Positions 36,566-47,697 of a stretch of 64,000 nucleotides of DNA are shown here, in pieces. The position numbers were made by a program, and so were the translations under genes. The stretch's first letter is position 1; every line of letters begins with the position of its first letter. Source of the stretch: Salminus brasiliensis (lineage: Eukaryota > Chordata > Actinopteri > Characiformes > Bryconidae); contig NC_132887.1 of assembly GCF_030463535.1 (NCBI RefSeq), positions 17,723,358 through 17,787,357 of the forward strand. Reading direction: 5' to 3'. Under the pieces are notes generated by a model. It did not search any database. It was not told the origin of the DNA and saw nothing but the letters and a program-made list of their open reading frames with translations.

Positions 36566-39500
36566 TCAAGTATCCTTTGATTTCTTTGGTGGCATCTTTT
36601 GGGCAATTCCATATGGGACATGAGCCGCCACAGTGCCTAGCTCTGCAGCTCCTTCTATATGGAACATTTGATCATCGAAAAAGATGTGGGGCTTGATCTT
36701 TGCCAGCATGGGGCCCTTCGGTGCTCCAGCCAGAAAGAGGGCCTCATCTGTCTCCAAACCCCAAGCACGGAGGGTTTTCAGCGCCCGTGAACCGGAACTA
36801 GCCGCACTGCGAGCAGTCACCAAATAGGTGCGGATGGGACAGTCCATGCGGTGGCCTTTGGCGTAGAACTTCCTCTGCAGCTTCCCCAGAGCTTCCAAGA
36901 ATCCCTTTAGTGGCCCCTAGTGCAAGGAGAGAGTTGTTGCGTTAAGAAAGGGCAAGCCAAAGGGCAAGTAAACCAGCAAATCTCAGAACACATAGCCTTG
37001 TACACAAATATACACAGCCTTGTACACAAATATACACAAATGAGCCATTATGACTGGTTCTTGTAGGTGATGTGTTGCTCATAACTGGACTTTTGCTAAC
37101 GTTTTGTATAATGTTTTGCCTCATTCATTGCAATATAAAGTACAATCCATGACATTTCCATAAGAGCAAAACAAAAAAAACAAAAAAACCCTGTCAACCA
37201 CTAGTGAAGCACTTAGCAAGGAAATGTCTTACAGTTGCTTTGTGAAAATCTATTGCAAGAGAACTCATAGATCATAATCAGAAGCATACACAGATAAGAA
37301 ACTCTAGGTCTGAGCAGTTTTTCTTTATGGCAAAAATCAATGCAGTTGCACAGGGAAATTTACTGCTGTTGTACCCTGTGTTGAAAATGTTTCAAAGCTA
37401 ATATTTTTTGTCATAACATTAAAAATGTAGTTGGTAAAGTTTGCATGAGTGTGACAGTAATATTACTGCTACTACTACTAATAATAATACCAATAACAAC
37501 AAGACAAAGAACTGGTAATATTATTAATAAGATTATTATACACATTTATAACTATATATGATTATCAAACTAGTAATATTATTGAGCAAACAGGAGGAAC
37601 AGCATTGCCCCTCTAAATCTTGTGTGCGCCCCAGTACAACAAGCGGTCTAGAAACACTGCTGGGTAGCACCTTTATGAATATTCAGAATGTCTGGCAGAC
37701 TACATGCATTACAGTATTGTTACATTATGGTTTTGGAAAATTGAAAATCAAAACATTTTTTCAGTGGTAGCTAGATAGATAAAGCTAAACAAGCCCTAGT
37801 CCTACAACAGACTGTGATATGAGCAGTAGTCTAACCAGGATTCAGTTAGTTGTTATGGGAATGGGAAACAGCGATGGCCGCTCCATAACAGAGCTCTTTT
37901 TTTGTTAATGTCTGCTGATGTCTGTTATAAGCATCAAAATAAGCCTTGAATGTTTGTTTATTCTAGAACGACCAGAAAAATATAAAAAGTGCATTGGCGT
38001 GAGCTTCTATAGCATTATGGCCTGAACTCAAGGCCTAGGTTTAATAGTCAAGTTTTGCCACTGTAGGGTCATCAGGTTTAAATTAGTTGTTTTATGTTGT
38101 TAATTTTATATCTATTTTACTTTTATATGCATTATTTTCTTATTTACATTGATTTTTTATTATGGAAAACTATGAGCTGCCTTTTTAAGGTGCTATATAA
38201 ACTGAACACATACATTTCTTTATTACTTTACCACTCAAATAATATTAACTAGTTATGTTCAACCTGGCTTTCCTATTATATAGTTCCGGCTATGCACCTG
38301 TGCACCACTAACTTACATGATCAAGGGGCTTGTTTTCATAGGTCTTTTCATGTTCAAAGAATTTGTCCAGTCCCTGGGTTTTATAGATTCTCTCTGACTC
38401 GTCTGAGAAAAGCACTGCATCTCCATCAAAGGCCACTCGCAACTGTGTCTCCGACACCTGCGTCACTTTCTCTGCCGAGAACATGGTGGCTGCAGCAATC
38501 CCTTAAAGAGCACAGAAACAGGAGTCAAACCAAATTCACACTTTCAGCACACGTCTTTATTTCCAACCAGTTTCCACCCTCACCTTCCTCTATGGCCTCT
38601 CTCACTTTCATAGAATCAGCAGATAGATACAGATTAGTGTGGTATGCTTTCAGATACCCAATTGGACTGTTACCACCAGTCATGCAGAAGCGCTCGACGA
38701 ACAAGTCTAAGACAGACAGGAATGAAATCACATGAATTAAACTACATAGTGTACTTCAAAGAATTCTTCCTGAAAATATAACAAATTGTAATTTCCAACC
38801 AACACTGTTCAATCATTAATGCATTTCTCACTTGTAGAGTAAAATTGAGAGGTTCTTGACCAAAGGAGCAAAACATTGACAAGATTTTAATAAATACAGA
38901 ACCTTGAGTATTATTGGCTGGTCCCTCCCACCTCTTTCCATCACTCACACTACCCCCACATTCACACCATCAGGGCCATCATTATGAACCAGACGCCAAT
39001 GTCCTCACATTGCCATTTATCACACTAAAAATCACACATCTCAGATGCTCTCATTATGATACTTTCACTAAAGCCTGTGCGAGGTGGACAGTGACCCAAT
39101 GTTTTCCAGTCTGTCCAGCCCCCCCCTTTGAGCTCTACACTTACTGTGATGATTGATTGAGTTGATGAGCCTAATTCCAGCGTGAGCATGGTTGTTAGTC
39201 ATCAGAACCACATCGAAGAGCTCTTCACTCTCCGGGTAAAGATTTCTCAGGTGCTCATTGACCGCCTCCAGAGCCTGAAGGTCACAAACACACACACAAA
39301 CAAACATGAGGTTCTTGGCCCGGACATATGTTTGAAATGTTTGGTTGAAATTCTCAAAAACATTTTCCTTGTACTTCAGAGTTTTACACCAGGATCTAGT
39401 TATGGTATTTTTGTGGTTTTATGCACCAGAAACATTTATATTCATGTTATATTAATATTTATGCCTTACAATTAAGCAGGCTGTTTTTGCAGATTGCAGA

Positions 39501-42500
39501 ACATTTCTTATGGGCGGAGCTAAACTGCTGTAATCTAAATAGGTGGCTATGTAAATACACTGGTTCTGTGAATTACAAAAACAATACTTTAAAGAAACAT
39601 CACTTGAAACCAAAGCATATCTTTTATGGCTTTGTTCCAAAGATTTAAGAATATAGCAGTCTCTCTGTGTAGCTGGATTTCTCCACAGGTAAATTGTTTC
39701 TCTAGCCGCTCCACCTTTATAAAAGATGCATCTTCATAGTGTATAGTATGTAAAATCAGCACTGCATTAGTGACCATAGCTGTGTGGCTGTTTGATCTGA
39801 ACCTTAATGAAAGGGAAAGCAGGTCCTGGTGCAAATGGTTCCGTCTCATGATCAAGCTGGTACTTCAGATAGTCCTCCATTCCTTTCTGTTCAAAGATCT
39901 GCTGCTCAAACTCCATGTTGAAGAGCGCCCGTGATGACACAGCAATGGTGACGGCATTTTCAGGCTTGGGCTGAGCACAGAAATATTATTACACAATTTC
40001 AGAATAATGCTTTAGCTGAATTTTAATACTGCAATATTTAATATTGCATAATATATAGGCAACCCCCATGCTGTATACAACCCCACAACACAAAGGTCAT
40101 GAGACTTGTTTACTCTAGTTTCAGCAGCTGCATGTTCTGTACGGTAGAAAAATGAAGCCATGTAGATCTCTAACTAAGTTCGCAGGGACCCCCTGTCTAT
40201 GTTGTTGTGGGTTGGGTTGGGGTGGCACAAAAAAGCTGGGCTGTTTGGGGGTCAAAAAACACAGATCTTCAAGCCTTACTTTTGCATATTTGAACCATTC
40301 TACCAAATGGTCCAAAGACAGAGTGGAAAAGATTGAAAATTTTGTATATTGAATATTTTCCCCTAAGTCTTTGTTTTTGTGTGCATTGTATCATATTTAG
40401 TAAAAGTGCAGCCAAATGTGTTAATACCAAAATATAAGTAATAATTCAAATATTATTACTAATAATATTAAAACACAAATTATATTAACTGAACATATTG
40501 CATTTTTTTCTTGTTGATTTTCATTCTTGCATCAATCCAAATAACTGCTTTTTATTTACATACTTATAAAGTTTTTAAGACTGTCAAAGTCTGATTGCCG
40601 AGTATTCCTTACAAAATGCATACAGTTGATCGATTTAAGTTCAGAACGATTAACTAAAGACACTGCACCTACATTTAACCAATTATCAAAACACTTTACT
40701 TGATTATTCAATACTTTTTCAATACATAAATTTGTGATTTAATAACTTTTTTCAAAGCAAAACATTTCTTCCCCATTTCTCCTGTAAAATGTCTGAAATA
40801 CATTCTGAGATGTGTGACAGTGACAAAATGCAAATACAATATTGAGTAAAGAGTGTTGCTCATTAAGGACTGAACCCCAGTCTTCCATGAGAAGGGTGTT
40901 TTGTTTATTAATATATTATATTATTTAGCTTATTTTAAATGAATAACTAGCTAATAACTCAAAAAGCTCACAAATACATGGCTATTAAGCATGGCTTTGA
41001 AGAGCTTACAAATATTATTATTCAATAAATTAAAATATTACCTAAGTACCTAATTGCTTTTGTGACACATTTTCACCTAGAGAAAATATGATGTAACTAC
41101 TCACACCATGGCCATGAGTGAAAATATTATATTTGTATTTAAATAACATATTTGTTAATATGATTCAACTAGATCATTACATGGGCCTTGTAAATATTTA
41201 ATTTCTGACTGTGTAACTTTTTTTTTTTTGTTGCTCTTTTCATTGTGTGCAGTTTGAACGAGATAGAATGGTCCATTCAGAAGACCTGGATCAACTGAAA
41301 CTTGATACTGCATAGAAGTGTTGAATTGAAAAACTGAACAAAAACAACAGCAGCAGTGTTCAAAGCCAATGATGGTCCTGGGGTGGTATTGATAAACCAT
41401 TTCAGAGTAAGAGTGCTGATCTAGGGTCAGTTTTTGTGACTGAGCATACAGTAAACACGGGAGGAATCTGACCTCCACTCAGTAGTCCTATTTAGGAGGC
41501 TTTGTGAATACGAGCCTAATGTCATGTAATTCCTAATTTCTCCCTAGCGAGTCAGATACAGTTATTTATTTATTATATATAATACATTATGACATGCTAT
41601 ACATTCGCTATACAGCTATAGAAAGAGATCGACTGAAACTGTGGCTAGGTTATTAATAATTCATACTGGCTTAAGGTAACAACAAGCCTACAGTACACAC
41701 AAGTTACATGCGCAGAATTCTCTCTAGTTTTCAGCTCCCCCTTAACGGAACTTCGCATTTCTAAAGGCGCCTATTGTGACGCGTTTAATACGCTGACGAA
41801 GTCCAATAAACAACGCGGGAAAGTCGCAGATGAAAAGGCGCTGGAACGCAGTCTTTATGACATCATCTTTCCTTTGCAGTAGAAACTTACGAAGAAAACG
41901 CCTCCGTCCACTTTTCGCGTGTCTGTGCAGCGGCTCATGATCCTTCCGCCGACTTGAGCAGTCCCCCTGTGTGTAGAGCGGGTAACGGACCCACTGGTAG
42001 ACCGCGGCTCTTTCGACGACGGTTTTTGATTTTACCATAAAAAAATAATAATTATAACAAGAGACGCAACAATAAGAGCTACGTCACAATGGAATCAGGT
42101 GTAGCACGGCGCGCTATTTAACACCTGTTCATCACCACTGCGTGTTTATCAATAGCAACTAGTCTGTGTTGGTCCTGCTGCTGCTGCAGTGTCTCGTCCA
42201 GCAGGTCTGGGATCAGCAGAGCTCTATTCAGCTCCTCGTGACGTCCTGCCTCTGCTCTGTGTTCTGCACCAAGTGGCGCTAATTTTGTAAGACATTATCA
42301 GACATTATCAGTGTCTGGCGACCATGCAGAGCTAAAGCTCAGAGGGAACTGCACAGGCTGGGCAGGCAGAGCCATTTAACTTGAGCTTGACCCTTTATTG
42401 TCAAGCTGAAATGGATTCTAAACTGCTTAAAAGCAAGTAAAATGTCCAACAGGCAGGTTTCAAGAAGCTATTGAAAACCAAACTGTTTAAAAATAGATCA

Positions 42501-42663
42501 AATAGACCAAACAGACCCCCCCCCCTCCCTCCCCTTATGATGCATAGGTCAGACTTACGGATTTAGGCTTCTTGGTAGGAGTTGAGGGGTCCCTAGCCTT
42601 CATCTTCTCCAGAGATTGCGTCTCACCATTGTTGGCCATTCGCTGGTGGTTGAGGCTATTCAT
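36566..42663 (-). CDS. nt5c1a: Cytosolic 5'-nucleotidase 1A (AMP-specific)
   Basis: Minus-strand exons: 42559-42663, 39803-39970, 39145-39274, 38584-38706, 38317-38501, 36566-36916. Phases agree; 353 residues. The enzyme dephosphorylates AMP to adenosine in the cytosol. Landmarks: [37 protein letters not shown], the HAD-type nucleophile block [14 protein letters not shown] (about residues 199-212), [13 protein letters not shown], and [14 protein letters not shown] near the end. The tail [13 protein letters not shown] fits NT5C1A rather than NT5C1B. I chose the ATG at 42661-42663 (A at -3); an in-frame ATG at 42637-42639 would shorten the protein by 8 residues. A second possible first exon at 41891-41938 splices in the same phase (see its entry). 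Where mammals read NHYDLF the split codon here gives NHHNLF. Introns are AT-rich without other genes. Confidence 0.93.
41891..41938 (-). CDS. nt5c1a: alternative first coding exon of nt5c1a
   Basis: On the minus strand an ATG opens [16 protein letters not shown], exactly 16 codons, and ends at a strong donor (TTC|GTAAGT). Its phase equals that of the upstream exon, so it would join PKPENAV in frame and give a 334-residue isoform. The surrounding 41.74-42.12 kb is CpG-rich against AT-rich flanks, as an internal promoter would be. It could also be an unrelated chance donor in a CpG island. Confidence 0.5.
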
Positions 42664-43106
42664 GTTTGCAGCAGGTCCGGGTGTATGGCAGAGAGAATGA
42701 AGCCTCTGCGGACCTCCTCATCGACAACCATCTGGGGCAGGGTGGATGGAGGCACCGCGATCAACAGTCCGAGCATGCGGAGAAAGGTCGTAAGAGTAGA
42801 AACAGTCAGCCTACCGGGGTGACGGCTGGTGATGACTTCATTTCCAGTCCTTCCACAAGCCAAGGTATTCCCTTTCAGCGGGTGTTGCATCAGGAGATCA
42901 ATCATCTCTCTGGCCACGCCCCTCCCTCGGTCATGTCTGTTCACATAGCTGAATTTTCCTGGTTTGCTTGAGATGAGGCATTTCTGCAGAGGCTCTATGC
43001 TTGTTAGAAGAAAGTGTCGTTTATTTTTAGGCTCAGGAGCTCTTTGCCAGATCAATGCGGATACCAGTGTTACCATGACAACCACTGATGTCAGCTTCTG
43101 CAGCAC
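42660..43106 (-). other. 148-codon upstream ORF overlapping the nt5c1a start
   Basis: An uninterrupted minus-strand frame of 148 codons begins at 43106, has a hydrophobic start (MLQKLTSVVVMVTLVSALIW) and then no recognisable domain. Its TGA stop overlaps the nt5c1a ATG as ATGA (42660-42663). The region is CpG-rich and probably lies in the nt5c1a 5' leader or promoter. It may be an upstream ORF, or just a chance frame in GC-rich DNA; a repeat-derived origin cannot be excluded. Confidence 0.35.
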
Positions 43107-43423
43107 CAGTCTGCCGCATCAGCTCTTGTCATGCTCCTTTAACCGGTCCACAAGCTGGTGGCGACTGGCCTATGTGAGGGATATGTAGGACTTTTGCTGT
43201 TAAAAGCTAAATGTTCACAATAAACCAATTAATTTACATTTGCATATGGAATGTTGACATGGGTCTTTTATATATTACTTCTTAGTATTCCTGTAAAGGA
43301 CTTAAAGAGCCTGCAAAGACATTTCAAAACATGGCCAACATCACAAAATAGATACAAGAATTCATTAAAACAACAACAACAAAAAAAAAACACAAATCAA
43401 TTTTTTTGAAAGAAAAAATTTAA

Positions 43424-43429
43424 TTTATT
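43424..43429 (-). other. zfyve28: candidate distal zfyve28 polyadenylation signal
   Basis: The minus strand reads AATAAA in an AT-rich setting, followed by a T-rich stretch. No gene intervenes between it and the stop codon 4.3 kb upstream. Confidence 0.4.
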
Positions 43430-44798
43430 ACTCTCATGGCATGACATAAATACTCAATTTCAGACTTCAGAAAAGTTCTCATGTCTTATTGGATTGAAAC
43501 AGCCATTATAAAATAAAAACAAGCTTTGAATAAATAGTGTGTACAATTCTGTCACTGTGATTTTCTTTATACAGAGAAAAAAATTTGTACATTTATATAT
43601 ATATATATGTATATCATTTTTGCTCTTTGTAAAATAAAACATTTGTATAGTTCTTTAGATCTGACTTTTCCTTAACGTAAAATGCAAAAATGAAACCGCA
43701 GTGACATTGAGGCCTGAGGATTAGCGGCAGGTAAAAGTCAAAAACTTCTCACACAGGTGTCCCAACGTTGAATTTGCAAAGACAAACAGCCATGGGAAGT
43801 TCAATGTGTGGCTGGTTCCTTGGCTTGCATCACTAAATCAGAAGTAACCTGCATTTAGAGGTTATGGTCATCTGTTAGGAGCAACCTTTTCTTAGCCTTA
43901 TGCCAAAGTACAAACATAGTCCTGAAGAACAGTAGCGATAGCAGAAAAGGAAGCAATGTGACATGGGAAGTCAGTACAGATCTATTAAGGGGAAAAAAAC
44001 AAACAAACAAACACATACACACATTGGGCCTACCGATCAGAAGTGTGGAGAGTAGTCGATCTTGATTTTACAGAGTCTACCATACATAAGCTTCTTGCAC
44101 TATAGTTTTTGAGGTGAATGTTAGTGTATGCTGTATCCTGTATGGATTCTGAACAGCAGATATGTCTTCTTGTCCAACAATGTGAACAATAAAAATCTGC
44201 TTATTCAGCTGAAGGTAAGAATACAATAACTGGTTCAATAATACAAGAGTGAAGACTGAGCAGTAGAGGTACTGTGTTTTTAAAGCTTAGCATTAGCAGA
44301 CACTGATGTACAATGTACATTAAGTACTGCTGACAGAAGACCTCAAACATTGAGGGTTACCAGAAAAGGTATTAGACAAGGCAGGACAGAGAGCAGGGGG
44401 TGGGCAACATTAACTATTAATAGCAAGCAAACTGTCCTGTTAGTGTTACATTAGCTTTCCAGAAAAAGAGATGTTAACAACCTGCTATAAAAGGGTACAA
44501 GTATATACAAGTTTTATTAGTGTATTACTGGTAGAAGATGAGAGATATGATCAATATCCTGAGGTGTGTTTTTACGCTTCTCTGGCTTACTTGGTCAAAT
44601 CTCAGAACTTTCTGTGAATGCAACAGCCTTAATGCAGACTCATGTGAATTGAGGTAAGGTCTCAAAGCATGGTTTTGGAATGGAATTAGGTGATGAAATT
44701 CACAGAATGTCCACAAGAGTGAGTTACAGATTACAAATCATGGGTCTCAACTGGGTGGGATTCAAAAATGACATAAAAGAAGATGTAAATCCTGCCCT

Positions 44799-44950
44799 AT
44801 ACACTGTGAAAAGATCTTTCTTTGGAGGTTCTTCAATTTGAAACTGGGGTTCCTTGAAAGTTCCTCAAAGACGCTAAGAGAATTCCTATTAATTTTAAAC
44901 TGAAGAACTTCCAAAAATTCCTAAAGGATCTTATACTTTTAACAGTGTAT
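44799..44950. mobile_element. small MITE with TACACTGTGAAAAG-type termini
   Basis: The left end reads ATACACTGTGAAAAGATC and the right end is a near inverse, GATCTTATACTTTTAACAGTGTAT. The interior carries the GGTTCTTC / GAAGAACTTCC motifs that are also inverted to each other. The element is about 150 bp, non-coding, and lies in the probable zfyve28 3' UTR. Confidence 0.7.
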
Positions 44951-46590
44951 GACCTTAAATGGGTTTTGTTCATGTGTTGGGATGCGGAAACAAAGAAAAA
45001 AATAGTAGTATGGCAGACAGGGATCCTGAAAACTGGACACAGAACCACCGATTTATATTAAGGTATAGTAAACATCAGATTCTATACACCACTAAACAAA
45101 GCATGCTTACAACTTGGATGTAACTATACATGACCAGCTGTCTGAGGATGTAATCAGTGAGATATGTTGAAGAATGTCAGTTACAGGTCTAGCCCAACGA
45201 CTGAACTGTCAGACCGTTTGCCACTATGACCTGTTTATTATTATTATTACTACTACAACACTAGTCGGCTTCAGACTGTAAATAAAAAAATAATAAATTG
45301 AATAAATAAATTCTTATTTAAGTTTGAAGTTAATATTAAGGCATGATTTTCTACTACAAAGACACAATTTTCCTCATAAAGGAATAATTAAGTTTTATCA
45401 TAATGAAAGAAGAGGCAAACAATAAAACAACAAGGCAAAGTGAAATGAGTTTTTCCTTCTCACTCTCCAAGGAAACCCTCATGTTTTACTAGGGTAAACT
45501 TTCTGCAGACAACTGAACAAGTTAGCTTATAGTTAATTCATGAATGGGAATAAATAAGTGGGTGCAGAGGTAGCTGAAAAAGGGGCAATCCAAGAAAATG
45601 TTGGTAAGTGCAGGATAGTTTTGCAGCAGTAATCCAATGTAAAATTTGCTTGATTCTTGTGTAGTGGTAGTTCATGTGTAGTGTAGTGTGGTTTCCATCT
45701 TCCTAGGTTTGTATTTGTTGTTGATACCATTAAAATGTACAACAACCAAATACAACTACAGTGAACATTTTTATGATAAAGTTAGACCACAGGTATAGAC
45801 CAAGAACTGTAAAAAACACTGCAATGTCTTTTGGTAATTTCTCATCAGACACATAAATTATCAAAAACAATTCTATATTAGATTATAATATTTCAATATT
45901 ATATTCTGTTGCTGTCCAATGGGAAAACATGCATCTCCAAAATGGCGACTTTACAGGAGAAGGCAAAAATGGTCTTAACTTTGAATGGAAGTCAAAGCAA
46001 AATAAGAGTTAATTCCAAGTAATTTACAGAATTTATATTGGGTCTATTCATCCAGAATTATTTACACAGTGTACAGAGCAGCTACAGGCTTCAAACCAGG
46101 GAGAAAACTAAAAACGGAAAAAACGGAGATACGTGTTTTCACTGAACAGCAGCAATTTATATAACATACACACAGATAAATAAATCTTTAAGCATTCATT
46201 AAATTAACTATAAAGTTTTATCACATTTCTTGTAATCGTCTAAGCAAACCAGTAAAAACTACTTAAAACAAGGCAAGAACTGACATTTTTGGGATGTGAG
46301 TACACAAGGAAAACGAACTGGTCTGGTACTTATGACATAGATGATAGTATGGGTTTTGAAATGGTACGTAGAAGAATAACCATATTTTAAGGTTATTTGA
46401 CTGTGGCTAGTGTTAAAACAATAAGAGGAAGTGAGAGTACTACAGGAACAAGGTGTTGGGGAAGGGGGGGGACAGGGGGTTTTGATGTTCCTTTGTACTA
46501 AAGTTGGTGCAGCAAGCCTATATTTAGACAGCCCCATGTTACGCCCAAATCACATTACTTTTCCTATTTCCATTTTCTGTTAACCTGGTC

Positions 46591-46591
<1 letters not shown>

Positions 46592-46661
<70 letters not shown>
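46592..46661. repeat. (TG)n microsatellite
   Basis: About 35 uninterrupted TG units. Confidence 0.95.
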
Positions 46662-46662
<1 letters not shown>

Positions 46663-47697
46663 AGACTAGCTGGTGCCTTGCAAACACTGGTTTAATGTGA
46701 ATTTGGTCTAGATCAGAACTGATAAGATTGTATTCTGTGTGCTGTCTTGGATTTAAAGAGGAAAAAAACAGATTGGACTGCTTGTCTAAATGTAGTCTAA
46801 GAGCAGAGGACACTGCTGTAAAAGGCAATTACTTTCCAGTTCAGTAAATGTCATTGGAAAAAAAGGATCCAAGTCTACAGTGTTACACATTCATTGCCAT
46901 TAAGGGCACAAAAAAAATCTTCTGTTTTATCAGATACATAAAATAACAAAGTACAGCATATATACATAAACCTTTTTTGGGCCTTTCCACATATCCCAAA
47001 GCCTCAATTCTATATTACAGAGAGCAGCATCATTTGTTAAATAAAAACATTTGGATAATAACAATAATAATAAAAAGAAAACCTTTAGTGTGCTATAATG
47101 ACAGGCAAAATCAATGGTGCAAATTGTGTTAATATTATTGTCTTCATACTTGTCACAGTTGCTTACATGTTTGTCGTGGTTTACATTCAGTTAGGAATTC
47201 TGAGCCCTATAGAACTTCTGGCACTGTGTCGTCACACCACCATTACCAAAAAAAGAATTCTTGTGTGTTAACAGGTGAGAGAAATTTCCCATATAAATGT
47301 ATGAGATGCACTAAAAGTCACCTGTAACTGCTAGTTAATTTCATGCTCTTTTACAACACCAAAGTTGAGATTCTAAAGGGTAGCCTTATGAAAAAATCTC
47401 CAGAGCAATAGAAGGGACTCTGTATGTGCTTAATAAGATTAATTAATTATCATTAGATAATTTTAATCAGTAATTCAAAGCTGATTTGTTCATGGGATGT
47501 TTGAGATTTAGTGTATTTGTATTTACATGTACACATGTGTCTTTTTTTGTTTTTAAGTAAATGTGCATATGCACACACTCAGCAATTGGAAAAAAAACAA
47601 CATGTGCAGCTCTCCCTAAACGGTTTCAGCTCTCTGCATGGTAATGTGCTTATGCCTATGGATTATAATGCTAGGGTGGTGCAGGGGAGGGTTACTG

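Larger units (their letters stand above)
43107..47697 (-). other. zfyve28: zfyve28 3' UTR (probable) and short intergenic stretch
   Basis: No coding exon is visible from the zfyve28 stop down to nt5c1a. The minus strand has an AATAAA at 43424-43429, close to the last possible end before the nt5c1a 5' region, so a 3' UTR of up to about 4.3 kb is plausible. The interval also holds a small MITE (44799-44950) and a TG microsatellite (46592-46661). Earlier polyadenylation sites could be used instead. Confidence 0.4.

Noticed and set aside
38292-38735. 147-codon plus-strand frame
   Set aside because: It is antisense to two nt5c1a exons and the intron between them, whose minus-strand translation matches the nucleotidase family.
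41742-42038. 98-codon minus-strand frame ([16 protein letters not shown]...)
   Set aside because: At the donor after 41891 it is in phase 1 and cannot join the nt5c1a body; the overlapping MSRCTDTRK frame can.
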